Below are positions 47,514 to 57,000 of a DNA stretch of 64,000 nucleotides, one piece after another (the first letter of the stretch is position 1; the number at the start of each line of letters is the position of its first letter). The stretch covers positions 744,001 to 808,000 of the forward strand of contig NZ_BSUK01000001.1 of the NCBI RefSeq assembly GCF_030161555.1, in the 5' to 3' direction. The notes under the pieces were generated by a model. That model searched no databases. It saw nothing but the letters and a program-made list of their open reading frames with translations, and was not told the origin of the DNA. The position numbers and the translations under genes were made by a program. Origin of the DNA: Luteimicrobium album (GTDB taxonomy: Bacteria > Actinomycetota > Actinomycetes > Actinomycetales > Cellulomonadaceae).

Positions 47514-48632
47514 ATGCGTACCTCCAAGAAGCTGGCGGCGCTCGGCGTCGTCGCGCTCGCCTTCGCGACCCCGGCAGCGGTCGCGTCCGCGCACGGCAAA
47601 CCCGTGCACACGCCGAACCCGGTGGTCCAGTCCGACCAGCTCGCGGCACCCTTCAACCTCGACCTCTCGTCCGGCAAGGTCTACTTCGCCGACGGCGGCC
47701 TCAACCTGGTCGGCAGCCTCGGCAAGGGCGGGGCTCCGGTCACGATCGCCGCGGACCAGCCGGGCGCGTCCGGCGTCGCACGCTCCGCCGACTACCTCGC
47801 GTTCACGACGACCGTCACGAACGAGGAGACGTTCGAGAACTCGGCCAGCGGCCTCGACATCTGGGGCCCGCTCGGCAGCCGCCTCTACGCGGACACCCAC
47901 GCGTTCGAGGTCGCGAACAACCCGGACAAGGTCAACCACTACGGCGTGACGAACCCGAGCCAGTGCGTCACCGACGCCCTGACGGCCGCCGGTCTCCCCG
48001 TCTCGTACACGGGGCAGGTCGACTCGCACGCCTACTCGGTGGCGTCGTACGGGCGTGACTGGGTCGTCGCCGACGCCGGCGCGAACGTGCTGTTCAAGAT
48101 CAGCTCGACGGGCACGATCCGGACCCTCGCGGTCCTGCCCCCGCAGCCGCACCGGGTCACCGCCGCCGCGGCGGCCGCGCTCGGGCTGCCGTCGTGCGTC
48201 GCCGGCGTGACGTACGCGTTCGAGCCGGTCCCGACGGACGTCGAGGTCGGCCGCGACGGCCAGCTGTACGTGACCACGCTGCCGGGCGGGCCGGAGGGCC
48301 CGCAGCTCGGCGCCCGCGGCGCGCTGTGGCGCGTCGACCCGCGCACCGGCCACGTGACGAAGCTCGCCGGCGGGTTCCTCGGCGCGACGAACCTGGCGAT
48401 CGGGTCGCGCGGCGAGGTCTACGTCGCCGAGCTGTTCGGCGGGAAGATCTCCAAGGTCGACCACGGCCGGGTGTCCTCGTTCGTGACGCTGCCGGGCGTC
48501 GTCGCCGTCGAGACGGCGAAGGACGGGTCCGTGTGGGCCGCGACCCTGGCGAACGACGACCCGCCGGCCCCCGGCACGATCGTCCAGATCACGAAGGGTC
48601 ACACGCACTGGCGGGGCTCGGTCCACCGCTGA
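47514..48632 (+). CDS. Secreted ScyD/ScyE-family beta-propeller protein
   Basis: 372 residues with a Sec signal peptide (MRTSKKLAALGVVALAFATP, cut near AVASA-HGK). Blades are marked by DLSSGKVYFADGG, DWVVADAGANVLFKI, VEVGRDGQLYVTTLPGG, LAIGSRGEVYVAELFGG and VETAKDGSVWAATL, an SMP-30/NHL-like repeat pattern. ScyD/ScyE members are known in Actinobacteria and cyanobacteria without firm function. GGGGAGAG precedes ATG 47514. It has its own promoter and a strong terminator. Confidence 0.85.
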   Translation: MRTSKKLAALGVVALAFATPAAVASAHGKPVHTPNPVVQSDQLAAPFNLDLSSGKVYFADGGLNLVGSLGKGGAPVTIAADQPGASGVARSADYLAFTTTVTNEETFENSASGLDIWGPLGSRLYADTHAFEVANNPDKVNHYGVTNPSQCVTDALTAAGLPVSYTGQVDSHAYSVASYGRDWVVADAGANVLFKISSTGTIRTLAVLPPQPHRVTAAAAAALGLPSCVAGVTYAFEPVPTDVEVGRDGQLYVTTLPGGPEGPQLGARGALWRVDPRTGHVTKLAGGFLGATNLAIGSRGEVYVAELFGGKISKVDHGRVSSFVTLPGVVAVETAKDGSVWAATLANDDPPAPGTIVQITKGHTHWRGSVHR

Positions 48633-48663
48633 TCGCTCGTCGGGCCGACCGGCTCCTCGAGAT

Positions 48664-48706
48664 GGGGAATCCGTTCTTCGGGAACCTCCCGAAGAACGGA
48701 TTCCCC
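48664..48706 (+). terminator. Strong hairpin terminator after the ScyD/E gene
   Basis: A perfect 20-bp stem (GGGGAATCCGTTCTTCGGGA) with a 3-nt loop, extendable to 23 bp with one G-U pair, 31 bp past the stop codon. Confidence 0.85.
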
Positions 48707-48730
48707 GTCTCGGCACTCCCCTTGATGTAC

Positions 48731-48835
48731 GTGCTTGTCCATCGACGTACCCCGGAAGTCGCGACGGCCGGGCTCACACCCGAGCGCGCCGACGAGCTCG
48801 TGACCCGGATCCGCGCCGACCGCGACGCCCGCTGA
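48731..48835 (+). pseudogene. Truncated antitoxin of a decayed toxin-antitoxin pair
   Basis: 34 codons from GTG 48731 to TGA 48835. TAGLTPERADELVTRIRADR looks like the C-terminal end of a small antitoxin; the DNA-binding N-terminus is missing. It is directly followed by a PIN-toxin remnant with a good GAGG before its ATG, keeping the typical operon order. Confidence 0.5.
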
Positions 48836-48837
48836 GG

Positions 48838-49028
48838 ATGACGACCGCCTTCGACGCCGACGTCCTCGTCTATGCGGCGGCCCCCGCGCATCCGCTCGGC
48901 GCGCGGATCGCGCCGCTGTTCGACCCCCGCCCGACGACGGCGCCGTCCTCACGAACAACCGCAAGGACTTCCCTCGCTCGATCACCGAGGTCGACGTGGT
49001 CTATCCCGACGACCTGCCCGTCGCGTAG
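48838..49028 (+). pseudogene. Remnant of a PIN-domain toxin
   Basis: The N-terminal MTTAFDADVLVYAAAPAHPL keeps the first PIN acid (DAD), and the end AVLTNNRKDFPRSITEVDVV is the usual PIN C-terminus, read in another frame up to TAG 49028. About 70-80 middle residues with the other acids are gone (191 bp remain, not a multiple of 3). It cannot be an active RNase. Confidence 0.7.
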
Positions 49029-49040
49029 TCGCGTGGCACG

Positions 49041-49059
49041 TGCATGTAAACTGCATGCA
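49041..49059 (+). promoter_or_regulatory. Operator and leaderless promoter of the vapBC operon
   Basis: TGCATG (49041-49046) and CATGCA (49054-49059) are inverted around the -10 TAAACT (49047-49052), which is 6 nt from ATG 49059. The antitoxin probably binds here and blocks its own promoter. Confidence 0.55.
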
Positions 49060-49352
49060 TGGTGGCTCTGCAGATCCGCGACGTGCCCGACGACGTCCGC
49101 GACGTCCTCGCCCGCACCGCGGCCGCACGCGGGCAGTCGCTCCAGGCGTACCTCCTCGACGTCGTGCGACGCGAAGCGCGGGCCGTCGGGAACATCGACC
49201 TGTTCCACGCGACCGCCGGGCTCCGCGTCGAGATCCCTGACGCGTCGACGCTCGCGCACGTCGTCCGTGAGGGCCGCGACGGGGGCTTCACGGTGGATCG
49301 TGGTGGGGACGACCTCCCGGCACCGCGTGGACGCCGCCGGTCCGCACGGTGA
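49059..49352 (+). CDS. vapB: VapB/FitA-type antitoxin
   Basis: 97 residues. MVALQIRDVPDDVRDVLART with AAARGQSLQAYLLDVVRREA is a ribbon-helix-helix DNA-binding domain of the FitA/Arc type (residues 2-45). The rest, with HATAGLRVEIPDASTLAHVV, would wrap the toxin. It overlaps the toxin gene by GTGA, so expression is coupled, and the palindrome at its promoter fits self-repression. Confidence 0.88.
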   Translation: MVALQIRDVPDDVRDVLARTAAARGQSLQAYLLDVVRREARAVGNIDLFHATAGLRVEIPDASTLAHVVREGRDGGFTVDRGGDDLPAPRGRRRSAR

Positions 49353-49753
49353 TCGTCCTCGACGCGAGCGCCTGGGTGTGTGCCCTCGTCGACGCCGGGG
49401 ACCAGGGCGACGCGTCGCGCGCCGTCCTCGAGGCCGACCCCGACTGGCTGGTCCCGGCCCACGGCCCGATCGAGACGCTGCGGACCGTGCGACGCTACGA
49501 GCAGGCGGGGGTGCTCGGCCGGGACGCCGCGCAGTCGTTCGGGGACGCCGTCGTCGCGACCCAGCTTCGCGTCGTCGGGCCCGAACCCTGGCTTCTCGCC
49601 GAAGTGTGGGAGCTGCGCTACACCGTCAGCCCGTACGACGCTCCGTACGTCGTCCTGGCCCGACGGTTCGACGCGGCGCTCGTCACGATCGACTCGCGAC
49701 TGGCACGTGCGGCGTCCGACCTCGACGTGCCGACGGTCGTCCCGGGGTCCTGA
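49349..49753 (+). CDS. vapC: VapC-type PIN-domain ribonuclease toxin
   Basis: 134 residues. Acids of the PIN site are VLDASAWVCAL (Asp4), PAHGPIETLRTVRR (Glu), SPYDAPYVVLARR (Asp) and ALVTIDSRLARAA (Asp). VapC toxins cut tRNA or rRNA when their antitoxin is degraded. The gene starts with GTG 49349 within the antitoxin end. It is 18 bp before the convergent uracil-DNA glycosylase-like gene. Confidence 0.9.
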   Translation: MIVLDASAWVCALVDAGDQGDASRAVLEADPDWLVPAHGPIETLRTVRRYEQAGVLGRDAAQSFGDAVVATQLRVVGPEPWLLAEVWELRYTVSPYDAPYVVLARRFDAALVTIDSRLARAASDLDVPTVVPGS

Positions 49754-49771
49754 GGTCCGAGCGGGGCGTGG

Positions 49772-50563
49772 TCACGACCGCGGCGCGATCCACTCGATCG
49801 TGTGGAGCAGGTCCTTCGACGACCGGCTGACGCCGTTGTTGTGCCGCGGCTTCGCCTTCCTCCCCCACGCGTCGTCGCCCAGGAAGTCGGGCACCCCGAA
49901 CGGCAGGTCGCCGCGCGGGATCCGCGCGTAGTCCGACTCGAGGAACGACGTGCCGTAGTTCGGGAGGGCGAGCCCGGCGGCGCCGTCGGGATCGGGGGTG
50001 ACGACGGCACGCAGCCGCAGGACCGCCGCCCGCCAGGCCGTGAGCAGTGCGGACGCGCTCCGCGACGACGGGTGCGGCACGCGCTCCACGTGGACCCCGG
50101 CGGGGAGCCCGGCCCACAGGTCGAGCGCGCCCTGGGCCTGCTCACCGAACGCCACGACCGCCTGGAGCTTCGGTCCCGTGATCAGCGACAGGAGCGTCGC
50201 GCGCCACGCGACCTGCTCGGGCAGGGGCAGCACCTCCGTCAGGGCGCGCGACGCCTTCGACGGCAGCAGCGCGTACGCATAGGCGTTCACGCACACGTAC
50301 GACGACGTCAGCCCGAGCTTGGCGAGGAAGCCCTGGACGCGCTGCCCGGCGTCGCCGACGAGCGTGCGGTGCGCGACGCGCTCGGTCGGGCCGGGGTCGG
50401 ACGCGAGGCACAGCACGCGCGCCGAGCCGTTGAGGCGGCCGCGGTAGAGGATCGGCCCCCAGTCGTACCAGAACAGGCCGGCGTGCGCCGCGTACGACGG
50501 CAGCGCCGCGAAGTGCCGGGCCACCGCGCTGGGCGGGCCGGGGTCGAAGGTCGGGGTGGTCAT
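49772..50563 (-). CDS. Uracil-DNA glycosylase superfamily protein
   Basis: 263 residues. VLCLASDPGPTERVAHRTLV matches the GxxPG-type first motif of the superfamily in altered form, and GQRVQGFLAKLGLTSSYVCV the following helix and strand. VVAFGEQAQGALDLW and VERVPHPSSR (motif with His) complete the fold. The catalytic residues differ from family 1 enzymes, so base specificity is open. ATG 50563 has GAGGAGGAACG upstream. It lies 23 bp after the S41 peptidase gene, same strand. Confidence 0.8.
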   Translation of the reverse strand: MTTPTFDPGPPSAVARHFAALPSYAAHAGLFWYDWGPILYRGRLNGSARVLCLASDPGPTERVAHRTLVGDAGQRVQGFLAKLGLTSSYVCVNAYAYALLPSKASRALTEVLPLPEQVAWRATLLSLITGPKLQAVVAFGEQAQGALDLWAGLPAGVHVERVPHPSSRSASALLTAWRAAVLRLRAVVTPDPDGAAGLALPNYGTSFLESDYARIPRGDLPFGVPDFLGDDAWGRKAKPRHNNGVSRSSKDLLHTIEWIAPRS

Positions 50564-50586
50564 CGTTCCTCCTCGGGTTCGCGGGG

Positions 50587-52320
50587 TCACTCGTCGCCGA
50601 GGACCTGGGCGCAGAAGCGCAGCAGGTCGACGTTGCCGTCGAGCAGGTCCCGCTTGGTCATCGTGTAGGGCCGTCCGGCGACGCCGAGGTCCTCGAGCGG
50701 GATCCCGTCGCCCGCGGCGGACCGTACGGCGCGTCGGACGGCGACCGTCAGCCCGCAGCCGGCCGGGAGCGCGGGCAGCGGGTCGTCCGTCCCGGCGGAC
50801 GCGTCGCGGAGCTGCGCGTACGTCCAGACGGTCGCCCCGCCGCCGCCCGTGGCGTGCGTGCCGGGCCCGGCGCCGACCGCGACGAGCGGTCCGACGCCGT
50901 TGTCCACCCACCCCGCGGCGAACAGGTCGCCGGACGAGTAGGTCGTCGCGTCGACGACGGCGACCGCGCGCCCCGGGTACACGCGCCCCCGGTCGCGGCA
51001 CCAGCCGGGGTCGGTCACGGGCAGCGGCTGCGCGTACACGTCGCCCGTGGTGACGGCGTCCTGCAGGGACGGGCTCCACGCCTCGAGCTCGAGGCGGTTG
51101 AAGGGGCTGTCGGCGAGCTGCCGGGTGAGCGGCGTCGCGACGAGGCTGAACCGGACCGGCAGCACCGGGCCGTCCGTGAAGAGCTGCAGGAGCCGCTCGG
51201 CCGCCCACACGAGCCCGCCCGGGTTGCCGCGCAGGTCGACCACCACCTGCTCCTGCGGGAGTCCCTGCAGGAGGCGGCTCACCTCGTCGAGGTAGGCGTC
51301 GTCGTCCTGCACGTCGAACGACCACAGGCGCAGGTACCCGGTGCGGTCGTCGAGCGCGCGGGCCGACACGGCGTCCTGCATCGGGGCCGTCGCGGCGTCG
51401 CCCGCGTCGGCCAGCCAGAGGTCGGTCGAGAACTGCATCTTCTTCGCCCGGCGGACGGCCTCACCGGCCGGGTCGACGGCGAGCTTGCGGGCCAGCCGCG
51501 CGTCGCTCACGGCCGTCGCCGCGCGGCCCGGGGCCAGCACGCGCCAGTCGAACCGCGCCTCGCGCACGGCGCCCAGCCCGCCGCGCGCACCGACCGGCCG
51601 GTACCCCACGACCACCCACCACTCGTCCGGCGGCGGACCGAAGTCGAGCGCCCGGAACGTGAGCGACTCGAGCGCCCGAGCGCGGCGCGCGTCCGGCCGG
51701 CCACCCGTCTCCACGTCGGCGTGCAGCTCGACGGCGCGCGCGATCGGCACCCCGTTCCACGACACGATCTCGGCGCCGGCGCGGAAGTCGCCCGGCAGCT
51801 CGCCCACCGCCCGACCCGCCGAGTCAGCGCCTTCCCCGCGACTCAGCGGGGATTCGCCGCCGACTCGCGGGAAACCCGCTGACTCGGCGGAGGTGGCGGG
51901 GGTGGGCGACGTGACCTTCGAGACGACGAACGTCGGCCCCGCCCCGTACGCCTCGACGAGGAACGGGAGCGCGGCGACCCGGCCGTGGAGCGGCGTCGGG
52001 CCGGTGTACCGGGTGTGCCGGTCGCGCAGCCCCGCCACGATGCGCGTCAGGGCCAGGTGGAACTCCGCGTCGCTCAGGTCCCCCGCCCGACGGCGCAGCA
52101 GCGTGAGCGCCTGCACCGGGTCCGTCGCGTACGCGGCGCGCTTGGCCGGCAGGTGGGCGTAGACGCCGTCGAGGACGGTCGCGAGCGCGTCGATCACCTG
52201 GAGCCGCTCGCCGCCGTCGAGGTGGGCCGCGGCGGCGAGGCGAGGGGCGGCGTCGGCGAGGAGCGTGCCGCGCAGGGCATCAGCGCTGCGGACGGCACGG
52301 GCGTGGGTGGTGGCAGTCAT
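50587..52320 (-). CDS. S41-family (C-terminal processing-like) peptidase
   Basis: 577 residues. N-terminal helical region, then a PDZ-like part (FVVSKVTSP...DFRAGAEIVSWNGVPIARAV). TGYLRLWSFDVQDDDAYLDE, QVVVDLRGNPGGLVWAAERL and VDATTYSSGDLFAAGW (likely nucleophile Ser) mark the S41 protease core. No signal peptide is seen, so it is probably cytosolic. A 75-bp palindromic element lies in frame between FVVSKVTSP and the rest of the PDZ-like part. ATG 52320 is preceded by the amidohydrolase stop at 52327, so the two are likely co-transcribed. Confidence 0.85.
   Translation of the reverse strand: MTATTHARAVRSADALRGTLLADAAPRLAAAAHLDGGERLQVIDALATVLDGVYAHLPAKRAAYATDPVQALTLLRRRAGDLSDAEFHLALTRIVAGLRDRHTRYTGPTPLHGRVAALPFLVEAYGAGPTFVVSKVTSPTPATSAESAGFPRVGGESPLSRGEGADSAGRAVGELPGDFRAGAEIVSWNGVPIARAVELHADVETGGRPDARRARALESLTFRALDFGPPPDEWWVVVGYRPVGARGGLGAVREARFDWRVLAPGRAATAVSDARLARKLAVDPAGEAVRRAKKMQFSTDLWLADAGDAATAPMQDAVSARALDDRTGYLRLWSFDVQDDDAYLDEVSRLLQGLPQEQVVVDLRGNPGGLVWAAERLLQLFTDGPVLPVRFSLVATPLTRQLADSPFNRLELEAWSPSLQDAVTTGDVYAQPLPVTDPGWCRDRGRVYPGRAVAVVDATTYSSGDLFAAGWVDNGVGPLVAVGAGPGTHATGGGGATVWTYAQLRDASAGTDDPLPALPAGCGLTVAVRRAVRSAAGDGIPLEDLGVAGRPYTMTKRDLLDGNVDLLRFCAQVLGDE
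51816..51890. repeat. 75-bp palindromic element inside the S41 peptidase frame
   Basis: The arms CCGCCGAGTCAGCG (51816-51829) and their complement (51877-51890) are perfect 14-mers. GACTC followed by GCG-rich bases appears four times within. The total is 25 codons, so the frame is kept and adds Ser/Gly-rich residues such as PRVGGESPLSRGEG. Confidence 0.75.
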
Positions 52321-52326
52321 GGCCGG

Positions 52327-53886
52327 TCACCCGTAGAACGTCCCGAGCCCGTCGAGCAGGCCACCGTGGAACCCGCGGCCGTGCACCGAGGCCAGCCAGT
52401 CGGCGTCGTGCACGAGGGACTGCAGGGGCGGGACGACGACCTGCCCGAGGTCGTGCGGGAGGCCGCCGACCGGGCCGACGCCCGTCGGCATGTCGAGGGC
52501 GAGCTGGAGGCCGAGGTCGGGGGTCGCGTCGAGGCCGTCGGCCCCGAACGCCGACCCGCGCTGCTGCGCCACCTCGATCTCGTGCTTGGGGTCGACACGC
52601 ACGGCCTCGAGGCGCGCGACGACCTGGTCCCACGTCCACGGGGTCGTGCCGTCGGTGGGGTCGGTGAGGACGAGGCCCATGGCGCGCGCGCCGACGCGGA
52701 CCGTGGTGGGCGCGGGCGCACCGGCCGGGCCCGCGGCCGCGAGCGCCGTCGTGAGGAGCGCCGGCTCCCCGTACGCGGGACGGCCCGCGACGGCGACGAG
52801 TCGGACGTCGTCCTCGGTCGCGCGGACGAGCGCCCGGTACGGGGTGGCGCGGGCCGTCGCGTCGAGGACCAGCAGGTCGGCGAGCGCCCCCGGCTCGAGC
52901 CGCCCGACCTGCCGCCCCCACGCGCGGAACAGGACGTCGCCGGGTGCGGACGTGACCATGCGGGCGAGGTCCTCGTCGGTGAGCCCCCAGCCGAGGTGGT
53001 CGCTCACGAGCCGCGCGACCTTGAGCTCGCCGAGCACGTTCTTGCTGCCCGACGGCGCCCAGTCGGCTCCGAGGCAGACGCTCAGCCCGGCGGCGCGTGC
53101 GGCGGGGACGTCGGTGGTCTGGCCGTAGAGCCAGAGGTTGGAGAACGGGCTCCACGCGACGGCGCCCGCGTCGGTCCAGTCGGCGAAGCGGCCGGCGGGC
53201 ACCGAGGTCGCGTGCACCGCGACGAACCGGGGTTGGAGGCATCCTGCGGCCTCGGCGTCGTCGTACTCGCGCGCGACGACGCTGCCCTGCTGACCCTCGC
53301 CGCAGTGGTAGACGAACGCCGACCCGGCACGCATCTTGTTCGCGCGGTCCGCGAGCACGGCGGGCGTCGCGGTGAGGACGGACGCGAGGACGAGGTTGCG
53401 GTTCCCCGTGCCGAAGGACTCGTCGTCGACGTTGCGCACGAGCCAGCCGTCGCGCGGGCGGTTGCTCGGGGGCGAGCCCTGGGTCGACGTCGTGCCGCCG
53501 ACGAGCGCCTTGACCTCGACGTACGCGAGCAGCTCGGCGGGGCAGGCCGTGATGAACGCGTACGCGGGCCAGGTCGTGGACGCGGCGTACGACGCGGCTC
53601 GCGGCCAGGCGTCGTGGTGCGCCCACGGGGTCGCGCGGGTCGGCTCGGCCCACAGCGGCAGGGTGTCGTACGCGAGGTGGTTGTGCAGGTCGACGAGGCC
53701 GGGCAGGACGAGCGAGTGCCCCACGTCGACGACGGGCGCGCCCTTCAGCTCCGCCGGCCCCTTCGCGGTGCCGTGCGTGACGGCCGCGATCGTCCCGTCG
53801 TCGCGGACCCAGACGCGGCCGCTGAACGCGGCGGGGCCGTCGTCGGCCATCGTGACGATGCGTCCGTGGATCGCCCAGCCCGACAT
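52327..53886 (-). CDS. Amidohydrolase-superfamily enzyme
   Basis: 519 residues. LVLPGLVDLHNHLAYD has the HxH metal pair at the start of the TIM barrel; FVAVHATSVP holds a further His, VCLGADWAPSGSKN the last Asp. The beta-sandwich is split between the N-terminus (MSGWAIHGRIVTMADDG) and the region ADLLVLDATARATPYRALVR. About 120 extra C-terminal residues are unusual. It resembles cytosine deaminase/chlorohydrolase-type enzymes; substrate unknown. ATG 53886 follows AAGGAGG. It is divergent from recC. Confidence 0.87.
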   Translation of the reverse strand: MSGWAIHGRIVTMADDGPAAFSGRVWVRDDGTIAAVTHGTAKGPAELKGAPVVDVGHSLVLPGLVDLHNHLAYDTLPLWAEPTRATPWAHHDAWPRAASYAASTTWPAYAFITACPAELLAYVEVKALVGGTTSTQGSPPSNRPRDGWLVRNVDDESFGTGNRNLVLASVLTATPAVLADRANKMRAGSAFVYHCGEGQQGSVVAREYDDAEAAGCLQPRFVAVHATSVPAGRFADWTDAGAVAWSPFSNLWLYGQTTDVPAARAAGLSVCLGADWAPSGSKNVLGELKVARLVSDHLGWGLTDEDLARMVTSAPGDVLFRAWGRQVGRLEPGALADLLVLDATARATPYRALVRATEDDVRLVAVAGRPAYGEPALLTTALAAAGPAGAPAPTTVRVGARAMGLVLTDPTDGTTPWTWDQVVARLEAVRVDPKHEIEVAQQRGSAFGADGLDATPDLGLQLALDMPTGVGPVGGLPHDLGQVVVPPLQSLVHDADWLASVHGRGFHGGLLDGLGTFYG

Positions 53887-54065
53887 GTGCGCCTCCTTCG
53901 GCACAGCACTCCTTGTGGGGAGAGAGTCGTGCACGGACGCGCTCGGGACCGCTGCTGCGGGTGAAACAGGCGCGCGCAGGCCGTCCACACGACCGCCCGG
54001 CGGGGGCCTGTGCACAGGGGTCGGTTCTCGCGCGGGTCCCGCAGCCACGCGTCGGCGGTCGCTGC

Positions 54066-54071
54066 TACGGT
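54066..54071 (+). promoter_or_regulatory. Leaderless promoter of the recC operon
   Basis: TACGGT ends 7 nt before ATG 54079. The upstream 192-bp divergent region also has the 12-bp palindrome CCTGTGCACAGG at 54007-54018, a possible regulator site. Confidence 0.45.
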
Positions 54072-54078
54072 CCGGGAC

Positions 54079-57000
54079 ATGACGACCACGGCGCAGCCCC
54101 CGCCTCTCCTCGAGGTGCCGCGCGCGGGTCGTCTTCTCGTCCACACGTCGGAGCGCGCAGACGTGCTGGTCGGTGAGCTGGCTGCGGTCCTGGCCGCCGA
54201 TCCTCCCGCCGACCCGTTCGCGGCCGAGGTCGTGGCCGTGCCGACGCGGGGCGTCGAGCGGTGGGTCGCGCAGCGGCTGTCGCACCGGCTCGGGGCGCTC
54301 GGGTCCGAGGCGGGCGTGTGCGCGAACGTCGTCTTCGACTCGCCGTCGCGCGTGCTGCACCGGGTCGTGGCGACCGCGAGCGGCATCGACCCCGACGCCG
54401 ACCCGTGGGACCGCGAGCGCCTCGCGTGGCACGTGCTGCGCGTGGTCGACGCCGCGGTCGCGTCGGGTGAGGCGTGGGCCGCGCCGCTGGCCCGCTTCCT
54501 CACGGACCCGCCGGGGCAGTCGGCGTCCGACGGCGTCCGCGAGGCCCGACGCATGCGCCTCGCCCAGCGGGTCGCCGCCCTGTTCGCGGCATACGGGTCG
54601 CAGCGCCCGTCCCTGGTCGCGTCGTGGGCCGACAGGCTCGACGACGACGGCGCGGGCGGGCCGCTCCCGCCGGACCTGGCGTGGCAGCCACCGCTCTGGC
54701 GTGCGGTGCGCGAGGCCACCGGGGTGCCCAGCCCCGCCGAGCGGCTGGCCTCCGCGACGGCCGTGCTACGCGACGACCCGGGGGTCGTGGACCTGCCGGC
54801 GCGGCTGTCGGTGTTCGGACCGACGCGGCTCCCGGAGGCGGAGCTCGACGTCCTCGATGCGCTCGCCGCGCACCGCGAGGTGCACCTGTGGCTCCCCCAC
54901 CCCTCGCCGGCGCTGTGGCGCCGGGCGACCGCGGACCTCGGCCACGACGCGCCGGACGGGTCGCACCCGGCGCCGCGCCGGGCCGACGTCACGGTCTCGG
55001 CGTCGCACCCGTTGCTCGGCTCGCTGGGCCGCGACGCGACCGAGCTGAGCCTGCGGCTGGCCGCCCGCGGGGTCGAGGCGACGCACCACCCCGCGCCGGT
55101 GCCCCCGGCGACGGTCCTCGGGGCTCTCCAGGGCGCGCTCCGCGCCGACGAGCGCCCCGCGCCCGGGTCACGGTCCCTCGCCGCCGCCGACGACCGGACC
55201 GTCCAGGTGCACGCGTGCCACGGCCGGTCGCGGCAGGTCGAGGTGCTCCGCGAGGCGGTCGTCGGGCTGATGGCCGACGACCCGACGCTCCAGCCGCGCG
55301 ACGTCGTCGTGCTGTGCCCGGACGTCGAGGCGTTCGCGCCGCTGGTCACAGCCACGTTCGGAGCTGCCGCGACCGACGACGCCGACCCGCACCCCGGCCG
55401 CACGCTGCGCGTCCGGATCGCGGACCGGTCACCGGCACGCACCAACCCGCTGCTGCGCGTGGTCTCGGACCTGCTGACCCTCGCGGGGTCGCGCGTGACG
55501 GCGTCGGCGGTCGTCGACCTCGCGGGCCTCGACGCGGTGCGCCGCCGGTTCGGGTTCGACGACGACGCCCTCGAGCGGCTCCGCGCGTGGACCCTCGAGT
55601 CGGGGGTGCGGTGGGGTGAGGACGCGGGCCGACGCAGCCGGTTCGGGGTGCGCGTCGGGCAGGGGACCTGGGCGGCGGCCATGGACCGTCTGCTGCTGGG
55701 CGTCGCGATGTCCGACGACGACTACCGCCACCTCGACGCGACGCTCCCGCTCGACGACGTCGGCAGCACCGAGGTGGACCTCGCGGGCCGGTTCGCGGAG
55801 CTCGTCGACCGGCTCACGGGCCTGCTGGCGGAGCTCGAGGGTCCGCGGCCCGCGGCGGCGTGGTTCGACGCGCTCGACCGGGCGCTCGTCCTGCTCACCG
55901 ACACGGTTCCGGCGGACCAGTGGCAGCGCGTCGAGGCCCGCAGCGTCCTGGCGGACGCTCGCGCGGCGGCGGGCACCGTGTCGACGGGCGCCGCGTCGTC
56001 GGACGGCGGCGCGCTCCTGCGCCTGCCCGACGTCGTCGCACTGCTCGAGCGGCGGCTCGCTGGGCGCCCCACGCGGGCCGGGTTCCGCACGGGGGCGCTC
56101 ACGGTGTGCTCGCTCGAGCCCATGCGCGCCGTCCCGCACCGCGTCGTGTGCCTGCTGGGTCTCGACGACACCGCGTTCCCGCGGGTCGGCGCGGTCAGCG
56201 GCGACGACGCGCTCGCACGCGATCCCCTCGTCGGCGAGCGTGACCGCCGGTCCGAGGACCGCCAGCTCTTCCTCGACGCCGTGCTCGCCGCCACGGACCA
56301 CCTCGTCGTCGTCCACTCGGGCGCCGACGAGCGGACCGGCCGCCCACTGCCGCCGGCCGTCCCGGTGGGCGAGCTGCTGGACGCGGTCGACGAGTGCGTC
56401 GTCTTCCCCGCGGGACCGGGCGGCGCGACGCGCGACGCGCGCGCGGCGCTCGTCGTGCACCACCCGCTGCAGACCGTGGACGAGCGCAACTTCGTGCCCG
56501 GCGCGCTGGGGCGTCGTGGGCCGTTCAGCTTCGACGACCTGGAACGGCGTGCGGCGCTCGTGGGCCGCCGTGAGCGGACCGGCCGTCGGCCGCTGCTCGA
56601 GTCACCCCTGCCTCCGGTCCTCGACGACGACGCGACGGTGGGTCTCGAGGGCACGACCGGGCTGGTCCCGACTCTCGAGCACCCCGTGAGGGCCTTCGTC
56701 CGCGGACGGCTGGGGGTGTCGCTCCCCCGCGACGAGGACGACCTCGAGGACCGGCTGCCGCTCGAGCTCGACGGCCTCGACGGGTGGGTCGCGGGTGACC
56801 GCATCCTCGCGGCCGTCCTGGACGGCGCCGACCTCGCGGTCGCCGCGAGCGCCGAGCGTCTGCGCGGCCGGATGCCCCCGGGGCGCCTCGGCTCGGCGGC
56901 GCTGCAGGGCATCGCGGACAACGTGGCGGCCGTCGCCGCGGAGGCGACGCCGTTCGTGCGTGCCACGGCGGCGACGCTGGACGTCACGGCGTCGCTGCCC

